From Brucella pseudintermedia (GTDB taxonomy: Bacteria > Pseudomonadota > Alphaproteobacteria > Rhizobiales > Rhizobiaceae), in assembly GCF_042697365.1 (NCBI RefSeq), contig NZ_CP137604.1: 64,000 nt of DNA, one strand, 5' to 3'. A model generated the notes under the pieces. That model did not search any database, had not been told where the DNA came from, and saw only the letters and a program-made list of their open reading frames with translations. The position numbers and the translations under genes are program-made. Shown in pieces: positions 13,454-20,745 of the stretch. Numbering within the stretch: position 1 is the first letter of the stretch; each line of letters opens with the position of its first letter.

Positions 13454-13659
13454 TGCGCCAGCCCATCACCCGTTACATGGCAGAGAAAGACGCCGTTTAC
13501 GGCGAAGCCTTCCGTCTTTGGCGTCAAGGCAAGGACACACTGGAAATAGGCCGGATCATGGGCATTAGCGAAGCGGATGCGCATCGACGGGTCCACATCA
13601 TGATCAGTCATGAAAACCGCCGCCCAGCCCGTTTTGTCAAGCACGGAACACTATCATGA
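13450..13659 (+). CDS. Small helix-turn-helix-like protein
   Basis: 69 aa from ATG 13450 (GAGGG upstream, overlapping the previous stop). The segment LEIGRIMGISEADAHRRVHI has the spacing of a helix-turn-helix, suggesting DNA binding. Short basic tail. Context is replication/early-late transition. An upstream extension to 13363 overlaps the previous gene and is rejected. Confidence 0.65.
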   Translation: MMRQPITRYMAEKDAVYGEAFRLWRQGKDTLEIGRIMGISEADAHRRVHIMISHENRRPARFVKHGTLS

Positions 13660-14000
13660 AACCTGAAGCTGTTTTGATTAATGAATACCTCGCCATGCAT
13701 GGCGCCCGCCGGTTCGAGCAGGGGGCGTCTTCCGGCATCCACGGGATAGCGTCATTCATGGCTGAATATGGCTATGAGGTAGCCGGGGCACCGAAAGGCG
13801 GCGTCAAGGTTCGCCGCGGCAAGGGCCAGTGGAAACGCATGTCCATGCCGGGTCTGATTGCGCTGGCAGATGAAATCCGCATTGCGCAGGGCCTTGAGCC
13901 ATTCAACGCACCACACCAACAGCCGGCATATCTGCCGAAGGGCGGGCCGGCAGCAATCGAAACATTCATCAGCATAATCAAGGAAGAGGTGGCAGCATGA
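13656..14000 (+). CDS. Hypothetical early phage protein
   Basis: 114 aa, coupled at both ends by ATGA overlaps. No recognised domain. A Gly/Lys/Arg-rich central segment (GAPKGGVKVRRGKGQWKRMS) may bind nucleic acid; the remainder is helical. Confidence 0.6.
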   Translation: MKPEAVLINEYLAMHGARRFEQGASSGIHGIASFMAEYGYEVAGAPKGGVKVRRGKGQWKRMSMPGLIALADEIRIAQGLEPFNAPHQQPAYLPKGGPAAIETFISIIKEEVAA

Positions 14001-14560
14001 TCGTCGCAGCCTATTCACGAAACACAGAACGCGGTGCGGCAGCTATCATCGCTCGCCGGCGGAAAGAGGAACTGGAGCGCCAGCGGTTGGCCCGCATTGC
14101 CGAAATGGAACGGCGCGAGGCCGCCCGCATCGAAGCAATGCGCCGAGAAATGGAGCGCAGGGAGCGTGAGCAGCAGCAACAGGAAGACGCCATCCGGCGC
14201 ACCGATGAAATCCTGCAAAAATACCGTGAAATCATGGTTGGCCGGAAAATCCGCCCAATGGTGCGCGATATCGTTTCAATGGCCGTCGAAGGCACGGGTT
14301 TCACCCACGATGACGTTGTAGGCCAGCGCCGGACACGCGAAATGATGCACATCCGGCATTACGCCATTCTCTGCGCGTGGGCGTTTCGGACAGACATGAG
14401 CCTACCAGCCCTTGGCCGGCAATTCGGCGGACGCGACCACACATCAATTCTGCACGCTGTGCGCAGGTTCGGCTTCGAGAGCCGGCAGGACGCAGTCGAA
14501 TTCATCAAACAGCACGGGCGGGACGCAACAATCGCTCGCATCCCCAAGCGCGCGGCATAG
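13997..14560 (+). CDS. Coiled-coil protein with DnaA domain-IV-like DNA-binding end
   Basis: 187 aa. Residues 20-75 form an Arg/Glu-rich coiled coil (RRKEELERQRLARIAEMERR). Residues 84-160 resemble DnaA domain IV, including LPALGRQFGGRDHTSILHAV (136-155), nearly identical to the DnaA signature that reads DnaA boxes. There is no AAA+ ATPase domain. It may bind DnaA-box-like sites to recruit or block host DnaA, or act as a regulator. Start coupled to the previous gene. Confidence 0.8.
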   Translation: MIVAAYSRNTERGAAAIIARRRKEELERQRLARIAEMERREAARIEAMRREMERREREQQQQEDAIRRTDEILQKYREIMVGRKIRPMVRDIVSMAVEGTGFTHDDVVGQRRTREMMHIRHYAILCAWAFRTDMSLPALGRQFGGRDHTSILHAVRRFGFESRQDAVEFIKQHGRDATIARIPKRAA

Positions 14561-14569
14561 GAGAGGGCG

Positions 14570-14695
14570 ATGGACGAAGCACTGATTTGGATAATCATCG
14601 TTCCAATGGGGCTAGCAATGTGGGGGCTGGCTCTGGCTTTGATCATCGTCCTAGTTGCGGCAGTGGTCGATTACATCAAAAGCATCTGCAAATAA
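14570..14695 (+). CDS. 41-aa membrane protein
   Basis: ATG at 14570 with GGAGAGG upstream. Residues 5-34 are hydrophobic (WIIIVPMGLAMWGLALALII), ending in a short charged tail (VDYIKSICK). Single-span inner-membrane peptide, function unknown. It lies 9 bases after the DnaA-like gene. Confidence 0.6.
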   Translation: MDEALIWIIIVPMGLAMWGLALALIIVLVAAVVDYIKSICK

Positions 14696-14717
14696 CCCCA
14701 GTCAGCGAGGAACGGAC

Positions 14718-14888
14718 ATGGCAGAGAAAGCAGACTATCGCACGATGCATCCGGCCAAGATTTGGACAAGCAAACTGTTTTGGCACGATAGGAGCGATCA
14801 GCCTGCATCGATCCAAATAATCGATTTGCTCCACGACATTCGGTTCCTGCTTTTGGCTGTGGTTCTCATTCTCATATTCAAACTCTAG
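14718..14888 (+). CDS. 56-aa tail-anchored membrane protein
   Basis: Start at ATG 14718 with GAGGAAC upstream. Hydrophilic N-terminus (MAEKADYRTMHPAKIWTSKL) and a C-terminal span (IRFLLLAVVLILIFKL) that ends the protein. Function unknown. Confidence 0.6.
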   Translation: MAEKADYRTMHPAKIWTSKLFWHDRSDQPASIQIIDLLHDIRFLLLAVVLILIFKL

Positions 14889-14905
14889 GCGAACGAGGAA
14901 CAGAC

Positions 14906-15544
14906 ATGGCGGCGAGAACGAAAGCAGCAAAGCGACATGCCAAGCGCGGGAGGCCGAAGAAGGAAGGTGTGCTGCGTACTCCATCCGGTCAGATCAGCAG
15001 ATCGAAGGAGAGCAAATTGCATACCAGGGGCCTTGAAGAACGGCTTGCGCTTGAAGCGGCGACGTGGAAGCGCAGACAGGATAATCCGGCCCTGACTATC
15101 CACGAGGCCAGATTGCAGGAGTATGGCCTTGTCATAGCCAAATGGCGCAATGACTACGAGCGGGCGCGCCGTCGCAATCCAGAAGGTTTGCACGAAAACG
15201 TATTCACCCAGACGCATTTCGAGACGGCTATCAGCTTCCTTGAACTGCATGAGAATTATCAGGCGGTGATCGAGGCAGGCCGCGTCAGGTCATCTTCCGA
15301 CCTCAATAGGGCGGGCGGGAAAGACAGCCGCGATCCCTTTGATCTAGACAGGGAGCGCAAGCACGCTGCCATTGAGAGGCTTTACAAGGATTGCCGCCAT
15401 GCCATTCTTCAGAGCGGACATCTTGGAATGATGGCCGTCGAAACAGTTGTCATTGAGAATAAGGACGTGGTCAACCTTCTTCCTGATTTGCGTTGCGCGC
15501 TCAATTCTCTGGGGAAAATATTCAGGATGCCAAGAGCCGCTTGA
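14906..15544 (+). CDS. Unknown 212-aa protein in the position of a late antiterminator (Q)
   Basis: GAGGAACAG precedes the ATG. Basic N-terminus (RTKAAKRHAKRGRPKKEG, AT-hook-like GRPKK), then a helical protein without known domain. It is the last gene before a candidate promoter, a terminator, the structured RNA block and the late genes, where lambdoid phages encode Q. Its N-terminal GRP-type motif would suit nucleic-acid binding. Functional assignment is positional inference; it has no sequence similarity to Q that I can see. Confidence 0.6.
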   Translation: MAARTKAAKRHAKRGRPKKEGVLRTPSGQISRSKESKLHTRGLEERLALEAATWKRRQDNPALTIHEARLQEYGLVIAKWRNDYERARRRNPEGLHENVFTQTHFETAISFLELHENYQAVIEAGRVRSSSDLNRAGGKDSRDPFDLDRERKHAAIERLYKDCRHAILQSGHLGMMAVETVVIENKDVVNLLPDLRCALNSLGKIFRMPRAA

Positions 15545-15570
15545 CATTAAACACGAATAAGCGCATGAAT
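15540..15570 (+). promoter_or_regulatory. Candidate late promoter
   Basis: CTTGACA at 15540-15546 (the strong alphaproteobacterial -35) with a weak -10 CATGAA at 15564-15569, 17-bp spacer. It overlaps the stop codon of the putative Q gene and is followed by a terminator at 15611, mimicking the lambda pR'-tR' layout. The -10 is poor, so confidence is limited. Confidence 0.4.
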
Positions 15571-15610
15571 TTTTACGCTGACGCGTAAAGCGTTCAAAAT
15601 CCAGATTTCC

Positions 15611-15632
15611 AGCGGCTTTCGGGCCGCTTTTT
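15611..15632 (+). terminator. Rho-independent terminator before the RNA block
   Basis: AGCGGC-TTTCGG-GCCGCT followed by TTTT. It separates the early rightward transcript from the structured RNA region and is a likely target for antitermination. Confidence 0.75.
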
Positions 15633-15642
15633 GATTCATGCG

Positions 15643-15709
15643 GGCGCAAGTAGCAGGCGACCGAATGTCCAACCGGTTGCCGGGAGGTGCAAATCCTCCC
15701 ACAGCGCCA
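15643..15709 (+). ncRNA. tRNA-like structured RNA, apparently lacking a D arm
   Basis: GGCGC (15643-15647) pairs with GCGCC (15704-15708). An internal stem GGCGACCG/CGGTTGCC encloses a 10-nt loop, and a T-arm-like hairpin GGAGG-TGCAAAT-CCTCC follows at 15683-15699. The T-loop is the same as in the second tRNA downstream. No normal cloverleaf can be drawn, so it is a degenerate tRNA or a tRNA-mimic domain of the larger RNA. Confidence 0.4.
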
Positions 15710-15740
15710 AAATCCGCGAAAGCGGCACGAATGGGCGGTT

Positions 15741-16035
15741 CCTCCACGCCTGATGCTTTGCTGAGGGTCGCTGTGGCTGGCAAATCCACAGAGTAGTCAG
15801 CAAGGAACTGGAGGCACCGGGTTAGCCTCAGAAGCCGTTGCCAGATGGCTTAGAGTGATCCCGGTGAAACTTATTCGAGGCAATGCCTCAACGGAATGCG
15901 AGGCGAACGGCCTGTCTGAGTTTCGTAGCGCAAGCTGGCTCAGAACCCGGGGTAAGTTGAGGGATCAACGCCTCGCAGCTATCCGCCCTCATGCAGTACC
16001 GCCCCACTTATCCGGGTAGCGCGAGACATGAGGGC
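15741..16035 (+). ncRNA. Multi-helix structured RNA domain
   Basis: Long perfect helices in series: CCTCCA/TGGAGG (15741/15809), TTGCTGA/TCAGCAA (15758/15797) enclosing CTGTGG/CCACAG (15771/15786), CACCGGG/CCCGGTG (15815/15860), TGCGAGGCG/CGCCTCGCA (15897/15969). The last encloses TCTGAG/CTCAGA with an inner GCAA tetraloop and GTTGA-GGGA-TCAAC. GCCCTCATG/CATGAGGGC (15985/16027) follows. No reading frame explains this. GNRA loops (GCAA, GGGA) point to a tertiary-folded RNA. Confidence 0.7.
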
Positions 16036-16040
16036 AGAAT

Positions 16041-16115
16041 GCCCGGATAGCATAATGGTAATGCCAGCGGCTCATAACCGCTTCGATGCAGGTTCAATTC
16101 CTGACCCGGGTACCA
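16041..16115 (+). tRNA. tRNA with CAT anticodon (Met, or Ile if lysidine-modified)
   Basis: Cloverleaf: acceptor GCCCGGA with CCCGGGT (one wobble, one mismatch), D arm GCAT-AATGGTA-ATGC, anticodon stem AGCGG/CCGCT with loop CTCATAA (anticodon CAT), T loop TTCAATT, encoded CCA at 16113-16115. 75 nt. Confidence 0.85.
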
Positions 16116-16120
16116 TTTAA

Positions 16121-16197
16121 TGCGGAGTGGAGAAGTAGTTATCTCGCCGGTCTCATAAACCGGAGATCGTGGGTGCAAATCCCACCTGCCGCAACCA
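16121..16197 (+). tRNA. Second tRNA with CAT anticodon
   Basis: 77 nt. D arm GAGA-AGTAGTTA-TCTC, anticodon stem CCGGT/ACCGG with loop CTCATAA, T arm GTGGG-TGCAAAT-CCCAC, 3' CCA encoded. Similar overall to initiator/elongator tRNA-Met, but the acceptor has a mismatch and an extra C next to the T stem, and the D loop lacks the usual GG, so it may be divergent or specialised. Confidence 0.75.
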
Positions 16198-16199
16198 AA

Positions 16200-16275
16200 T
16201 CAGAACGGCGGCGCTTCGGATAGGAGCGGAAGTCGAGAAGCCAGTGACCGAAGCGTAACGCTCGATCCGTTCTGA
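16200..16275 (+). ncRNA. Nested long-stem RNA element
   Basis: TCAGAACGG (16200-16208) pairs with CCGTTCTGA (16267-16275), 9 bp perfect. Inside it CGCTTCGG (16212-16219) pairs with CCGAAGCG (16248-16255), 8 bp perfect. It starts 3 nt after the second tRNA. It is followed by further hairpins (GGTGG/CCACC at 16287/16296 and others) up to the terminator. Confidence 0.65.
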
Positions 16276-16400
16276 CCTATCCGTATGGTGGTAGGCCACC
16301 GTGTATCAGAGGTCGCCACGCAACAGGCCGTGGCTAGGTGCCAGACCGAGCGGGATAGTCCGCATTCTGGAAGTCGTCGGATGCATACGGCGCAACATCA

Positions 16401-16427
16401 GCCGTCGCCTTCGGGTGGCGGCTTTTT
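16401..16427 (+). terminator. UUCG-capped terminator ending the RNA block
   Basis: GCCGTCGCC-TTCG-GGTGGCGGC then TTTTT; a 9-bp stem with two wobbles and the very stable C(UUCG)G loop. It lies 17 bases before the first late gene. Confidence 0.9.
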
Positions 16428-16444
16428 CATTGGAGAGAGCATCC

Positions 16445-16636
16445 ATGCCCAAGCCCTCCAAGAAGGAGCTTAAGGCTCTTAACGACATAGCGAACAAATC
16501 CACGATCAAGGTATGGCGCGCTCGCAACATGATCATGCTTGAAGCTGTCATCGCCGCATTCATGGATACGGACAGCCCGGAAGAAGTCGCATACATCCTG
16601 CGCGAGCAGGCGAAGATGCTGGAGGACTATGGCTGA
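16445..16636 (+). CDS. Small late-region protein
   Basis: 63 aa from ATG 16445 (MPKPSKKELKALNDIANKST), with GGAGAG upstream. Helical, charged; not recognised. It is the first gene after the RNA-block terminator and is coupled (TGATG) to the next small gene. The open frame reaching back to 16301 is inside the structured RNA and is not coding. Confidence 0.65.
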   Translation: MPKPSKKELKALNDIANKSTIKVWRARNMIMLEAVIAAFMDTDSPEEVAYILREQAKMLEDYG

Positions 16637-16770
16637 TGGGTATCTTCTTCGCAGGCTTAATCGGAATGATTATCGGCTGGGCAATTACGGCAGGCTGCTA
16701 TGCAACAAAAGAAGCCTTCGCGCCCCCAGCAGAAAAGCCGTGGTGGGCGGACGACAATGAACGGTGCTGA
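16636..16770 (+). CDS. 44-aa membrane protein
   Basis: ATG at 16636 overlaps the previous stop by one base. Residues 1-22 (MGIFFAGLIGMIIGWAITAG) form one span with glycine-zipper spacing, followed by a Pro/Trp-rich tail (PPAEKPWWADDNERC). Function unknown. Confidence 0.6.
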   Translation: MGIFFAGLIGMIIGWAITAGCYATKEAFAPPAEKPWWADDNERC

Positions 16771-16773
16771 GTG

Positions 16774-16956
16774 ATGGAAAACGATGACGTGTTACGGTCT
16801 GAGCCGTCTTATCGGGTGATACCTCTTGATGGCGGTTTTATTGTTGAGGCCACTATCGACCCGATGAAGCGCCCAGAGAGGCGCGCCTTTACTAGTTCAA
16901 ACGATTTGGCATCGTTCTTTGGGCGGGGGCAAGCTGGTCGGGCGACTTTAAAGTAA
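16774..16956 (+). CDS. Small late-region protein
   Basis: 60 aa from ATG 16774 (MENDDVLRSEPSYRVIPLDG). Not recognised; the pattern YRVIPLDGGFIVEA...TFTSSNDLASFF-like ending resembles small phage proteins next to terminase genes. No ribosome site is obvious. Confidence 0.5.
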   Translation: MENDDVLRSEPSYRVIPLDGGFIVEATIDPMKRPERRAFTSSNDLASFFGRGQAGRATLK

Positions 16957-16995
16957 GCGCCACCATTCTGATAAAAAATCAAAGGAAATCAAACA

Positions 16996-17298
16996 ATGGC
17001 TCGCGGTGGTAAGCGCGAAGGTGCTGGCCGTCCTGCTGGTGCTATCGCCAAAAAAACGAAAGAGTTGGTTGAGAAGATCGAAGCATCCGGTCTTACGCCG
17101 CTCGACTACATGCTGAACATTCTTCGCGATGAGAGCATGGATACAGAAAGCCGTTTCGAGGCTGCAAAGGCAGCGGCGCCATATGTTCATCCGAAGCTGG
17201 CAAGCGTCGAGCACAAGGGCGATGCAGACAATCCGCTGCAAACGATCAGCCGTATTGAGATTGTCCCGCTGACAGGCAATGACGACAGCACGGATTGA
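16996..17298 (+). CDS. Terminase small subunit
   Basis: 100 aa. The N-terminus GGKREGAGRPAGAIAKKTKE is the Gly/Arg-rich start seen in many small terminase subunits; it is followed by helices (GLTPLDYMLNILRDESMDTE) of the DNA-binding/oligomerisation core. AAGGAAA precedes the ATG. Its end overlaps the large subunit by 20 bases. It recognises the packaging site and loads the motor. Confidence 0.8.
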   Translation: MARGGKREGAGRPAGAIAKKTKELVEKIEASGLTPLDYMLNILRDESMDTESRFEAAKAAAPYVHPKLASVEHKGDADNPLQTISRIEIVPLTGNDDSTD

Positions 17299-18604
17299 AC
17301 TGCCTCCCAAACTGATCCCGGTCTTTTCGGGTGAAGCTGACGTAAGAGCCGCATGGGGCGGTCGAGGATCAGGCAAGACACGATCATTCGCCAAGATGGC
17401 CGCTGTGAAGGGCTATCAGTACGGCAAGCAGGGCATATCTGGAATTATCCTGTGTGCCCGCCAATTCATGAACTCGTTGGCTGATAGTTCGCTGGAGGAA
17501 ATCAAGCGGGCTATAGAGGATGAGTCGTTCCTTCTCGACTATTACGAGATTGGCGAAAAATACATCAAGTCCAAAGATGGACGCATATCGTTCGCGTTTG
17601 CTGGCCTTGATAGGAATATCGCAAGCATCAAGTCGAAAGGCCGTCTGCTTCTCTGCTGGGTTGATGAGGCTGAGCCTGTCACAGATGAAGCATGGCGCAC
17701 GCTCATTCCGACACTTCGCGAAGAAGGCGACAACTGGAACGCAGAGCTTTGGGTGACGTGGAACCCACTGCGCAAAGATGCGCCGGTAGAAAAGCGTTTT
17801 CGCAAGACGGAAAGCAAGCGGGTCAAAGGAACAGAAATCAACTGGCGGGATAATCCGAAATTCCCGGCCAAGCTTGAGCGTGACAGGCTGTCTGATCTGG
17901 CAGAGCGACCAGATCAATATCCGCATGTTTGGGAAGGCGCATATGCAACCGTGATCGACGGCGCATATTTCGCCAAGCATCTGACCGACGCGAAGAATGA
18001 AGGCCGTATAAGCAAGGTCGCGAAAGACCCACTTATGACTATCCGGGCCTATTGGGATATCGGCGGAACAGGTGCCAAGGCAGATAATACGGCGATCTGG
18101 ATAGCACAGTTCATCGGGCGCGAAATCCGCGTTCTGGATCATTACGAGGCTCAGGGCCAGCCTCTCGCAGTTCATGTGCAATGGCTGCGGGATAACGGAT
18201 ACGGAAGCGCTCTTTGCGTGCTGCCTCATGACGGCGACACCAAAGACAAAGTGCACGATGTAAGCTACCGCTCAGCGCTGGAAGATGCGGGCTTTGATGT
18301 TGAAGTCATCCCGAACCAAGGCGCGGGCGCGGCAAAGATGCGTATCGAAGCGGTTCGCAGGCTGTTCCCGTCCATCTGGTTCAATGAAGCCACGACAGAA
18401 GGCGGGCGCGATGCGCTTGGCTGGTATCACGAAAAGAAAGACGAACAGCGCGGCATTGGTCTGGGCCCTGACCATGACTGGTCATCCCACAGCGCCGATG
18501 CATTCGGCCTCATGGCAATTCATTACGAACAGCCCACGATAAAGGGCAGGCAGAGCCGCTACGGCGGACGTTCATCATCTTCCACATCGTGGATGGCAGG
18601 ATAA
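17279..18604 (+). CDS. Terminase large subunit
   Basis: 441 aa. Walker A GGRGSGKT at residues 27-34 and Walker B LLLCWVDE with the acidic pair at 129-130 form the packaging ATPase. The coupling motif region reads LWVTWNPLRKD. The RNase H-like nuclease has YWDIGGTGAKADNTA (first Asp), HDGDTKDK and the final Asp in SSHSADAF. Together these drive DNA into the capsid and cut it. Full length for the family. Confidence 0.95.
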   Translation: MTTARIELPPKLIPVFSGEADVRAAWGGRGSGKTRSFAKMAAVKGYQYGKQGISGIILCARQFMNSLADSSLEEIKRAIEDESFLLDYYEIGEKYIKSKDGRISFAFAGLDRNIASIKSKGRLLLCWVDEAEPVTDEAWRTLIPTLREEGDNWNAELWVTWNPLRKDAPVEKRFRKTESKRVKGTEINWRDNPKFPAKLERDRLSDLAERPDQYPHVWEGAYATVIDGAYFAKHLTDAKNEGRISKVAKDPLMTIRAYWDIGGTGAKADNTAIWIAQFIGREIRVLDHYEAQGQPLAVHVQWLRDNGYGSALCVLPHDGDTKDKVHDVSYRSALEDAGFDVEVIPNQGAGAAKMRIEAVRRLFPSIWFNEATTEGGRDALGWYHEKKDEQRGIGLGPDHDWSSHSADAFGLMAIHYEQPTIKGRQSRYGGRSSSSTSWMAG

Positions 18605-18607
18605 TCA

Positions 18608-20665
18608 ATGGCAGCAGATGAAGACTACAAGCCTGCGGTCGATGAGACTGAGGGCCGCGATACATCGCGCCTTGATAAGGACGCGCTCAGCCAGAAGCTG
18701 AAAAACTGGTACAAGCAGGACATTCAGCACGTTCTGGAATGGCGCAAGGAAGCCCGCGAGGATTTCGACTTCTATTCTGGCAATCAGTGGTCAGAAGAAG
18801 ACACGAACGCGCTTCGCCAGCAGAACAGACCGGCGATGACGTTCAATCGCGTTGCGCCTCTGGTCAACGCTGTCGTTGGCTCGGAGATCAATAACCGCCG
18901 TGAAGTTCGCTATATCCCGCGTGAAATGGGCGACGCAGAGGCTAATGAGCTTCTGACCAGTGCCGCAGAATGGTTCCGCGATCAGGCTGGCGCCGAGGAT
19001 GAGGACAGTGACGCATTCGAGGACAGCGTCATCTGCGGCATGGGCTGGACAGATACGCGGCTTGATTTCGAGCTTGATCCAGATGGTGCGCCTGTCGTCA
19101 AGCGCATGGACCCGCTCAAAATGGCGTGGGACTGCAATGCGGTTAAGCCCAACCTCGAAGATGCATGCCGTCTGTGGTTCATTGATGAGAAGCCATATTC
19201 CGAAGTGAAAGAGATGTTCCCAGACGTGGCGCCGGAACTGCTTCATGCTGGATGGGCAAAGACGCTCGCCATGGACCCCGCAGGGCCACACGATCAGACA
19301 CAGGCAGATTTCTACACGGGCGACCAGAACGAATTCGCTGAGCAGTATAACAACAAGCTTTGCACCCTAGTTGAATGCCGCTGGCTGGAGCGTGAGACGT
19401 ATTATCGTGGCCCTGATCTTTCTTCTGGTCAGATACGCGAATACACCAAGGAGCAGGTCAAGCTGCTGGAGCGCAATGTTCCCGGCTTCCGTTCGGTCAA
19501 GCAGACACGCAAAGTTGTGAAGCGCGCTTTCATTGGTCGCGATCTACTTGCAGAGCCTGACCAGCCCGCAGTGCCGCCCGGTATGTTCGGATGGGAGTGT
19601 GTGACCGGCTACCGCGACAAGCTAAAAAAGCAATTCTACGGCGTCGTTCGCCCGACCAAAGACCCGCAGCGTTGGGCCAACAAGTTTTTCTCTCAGGTGA
19701 TGTATCTGCTCAACAGCCAGTCAAAGGGCGGCATTATCGCAGAGCGTGGCGCATTCGAGGATGATCGGCAGGCAGAGGAAAGCTGGGCTAAGGCTGATAG
19801 CATCACATGGGCCAAGAATGGCGGTACGACGCGCATTCAGCCTAAGCCGGTTGCACAGTTTCCGACTGGCTTCTTTGCCCTCTTCAATGAAAGCAAGGAG
19901 GCAATCAGCCAGGTAACGGGCCTGTCACCTGAATTTATCGGTACGCGTGAGGTTGATCAGGCTGGCGTACTTGAAGCACAGCGCCGCCAGTCATCGCTTA
20001 ACCTGCTTGCTTCGCTGTTCAACAGCCTTCGCCGCTATCGCAAGCGTCAGGGCAAGGTGATGCTCTATCTGATCCAGAACTATCTGTCAGATGGGCGTCT
20101 TATCCGCATCGTTGGCGAGGATAAGCAGGAATACGTGCCGCTTACACGTGATGCCATTGCCAGCTCTGAATACGACATTATCGTTGATGATGCGCCGACC
20201 AGTCCGAATGAGAAGGAACGCACGTTCGGTGTGCTGCAGCAGATGCTGCCGCTCCTCAAGGACTTCATGACACCAGAGATTGGCCTGCAAATCCTGAAAT
20301 ATTCGCCGCTACCGGCCACACTCGTTGACCAGTGGATGAAGAAATACCAGCAGGCGCAGGAAGAAGCCGCCAAGAACCCGCCACCGCCAAGCCCGGAAGA
20401 GCTTAAGGCGCAGGCAGAGGTGCAGAAGCATGAAATGAACATGCAGAGTAAGGCGGTTGATATCCAGACGAAACAGCAATCTGCCCAGATCAAGGAACGC
20501 TCCGACGCGATTGATCTGATGGTTCAGCAGCGCAAGGCAGAACTCGACCTCGCTGTTGCATCACAGAAGGCCGAGATCGAAATGCAGAAGGCAGCAGTTA
20601 ATGCTGTGTCCAATTCTGTACGTCAGCAGAACGCCAATACCGCTAGGGGCAAGGCTGGCAACTAA
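18608..20665 (+). CDS. Portal protein, P22-like
   Basis: 685 aa, the size of P22-type portals. It contains the conserved DFDFYSGNQWSEED-like N-terminal helix, FNRVAPLVNAVVGSEINNRR, and a central GVVRPTKDPQRWANKFFSQV. The long Gln/Ala/Lys-rich C-terminal coiled coil (residues about 590-685) matches the barrel of P22 portal. Twelve copies form the DNA channel at one capsid vertex. Starts 3 bases after the terminase stop. Confidence 0.92.
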   Translation: MAADEDYKPAVDETEGRDTSRLDKDALSQKLKNWYKQDIQHVLEWRKEAREDFDFYSGNQWSEEDTNALRQQNRPAMTFNRVAPLVNAVVGSEINNRREVRYIPREMGDAEANELLTSAAEWFRDQAGAEDEDSDAFEDSVICGMGWTDTRLDFELDPDGAPVVKRMDPLKMAWDCNAVKPNLEDACRLWFIDEKPYSEVKEMFPDVAPELLHAGWAKTLAMDPAGPHDQTQADFYTGDQNEFAEQYNNKLCTLVECRWLERETYYRGPDLSSGQIREYTKEQVKLLERNVPGFRSVKQTRKVVKRAFIGRDLLAEPDQPAVPPGMFGWECVTGYRDKLKKQFYGVVRPTKDPQRWANKFFSQVMYLLNSQSKGGIIAERGAFEDDRQAEESWAKADSITWAKNGGTTRIQPKPVAQFPTGFFALFNESKEAISQVTGLSPEFIGTREVDQAGVLEAQRRQSSLNLLASLFNSLRRYRKRQGKVMLYLIQNYLSDGRLIRIVGEDKQEYVPLTRDAIASSEYDIIVDDAPTSPNEKERTFGVLQQMLPLLKDFMTPEIGLQILKYSPLPATLVDQWMKKYQQAQEEAAKNPPPPSPEELKAQAEVQKHEMNMQSKAVDIQTKQQSAQIKERSDAIDLMVQQRKAELDLAVASQKAEIEMQKAAVNAVSNSVRQQNANTARGKAGN

Positions 20666-20745
20666 TTCCATCCGTTCGGGATGGCTTCGCTCCGCATGAG
20701 CGCATCATGCTTCGTACGCCCACGTGACGGGCAATCAGGTGAAAC

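Noticed and set aside
15547..15789. Minus-strand 80-aa frame in the RNA block
   Set aside because: Crosses a terminator and several helices and has no start signal.
16285..16444. Plus-strand frames through the RNA block into the first late gene
   Set aside because: Run through hairpins and the UUCG terminator; the ATG at 16445 has the ribosome site.
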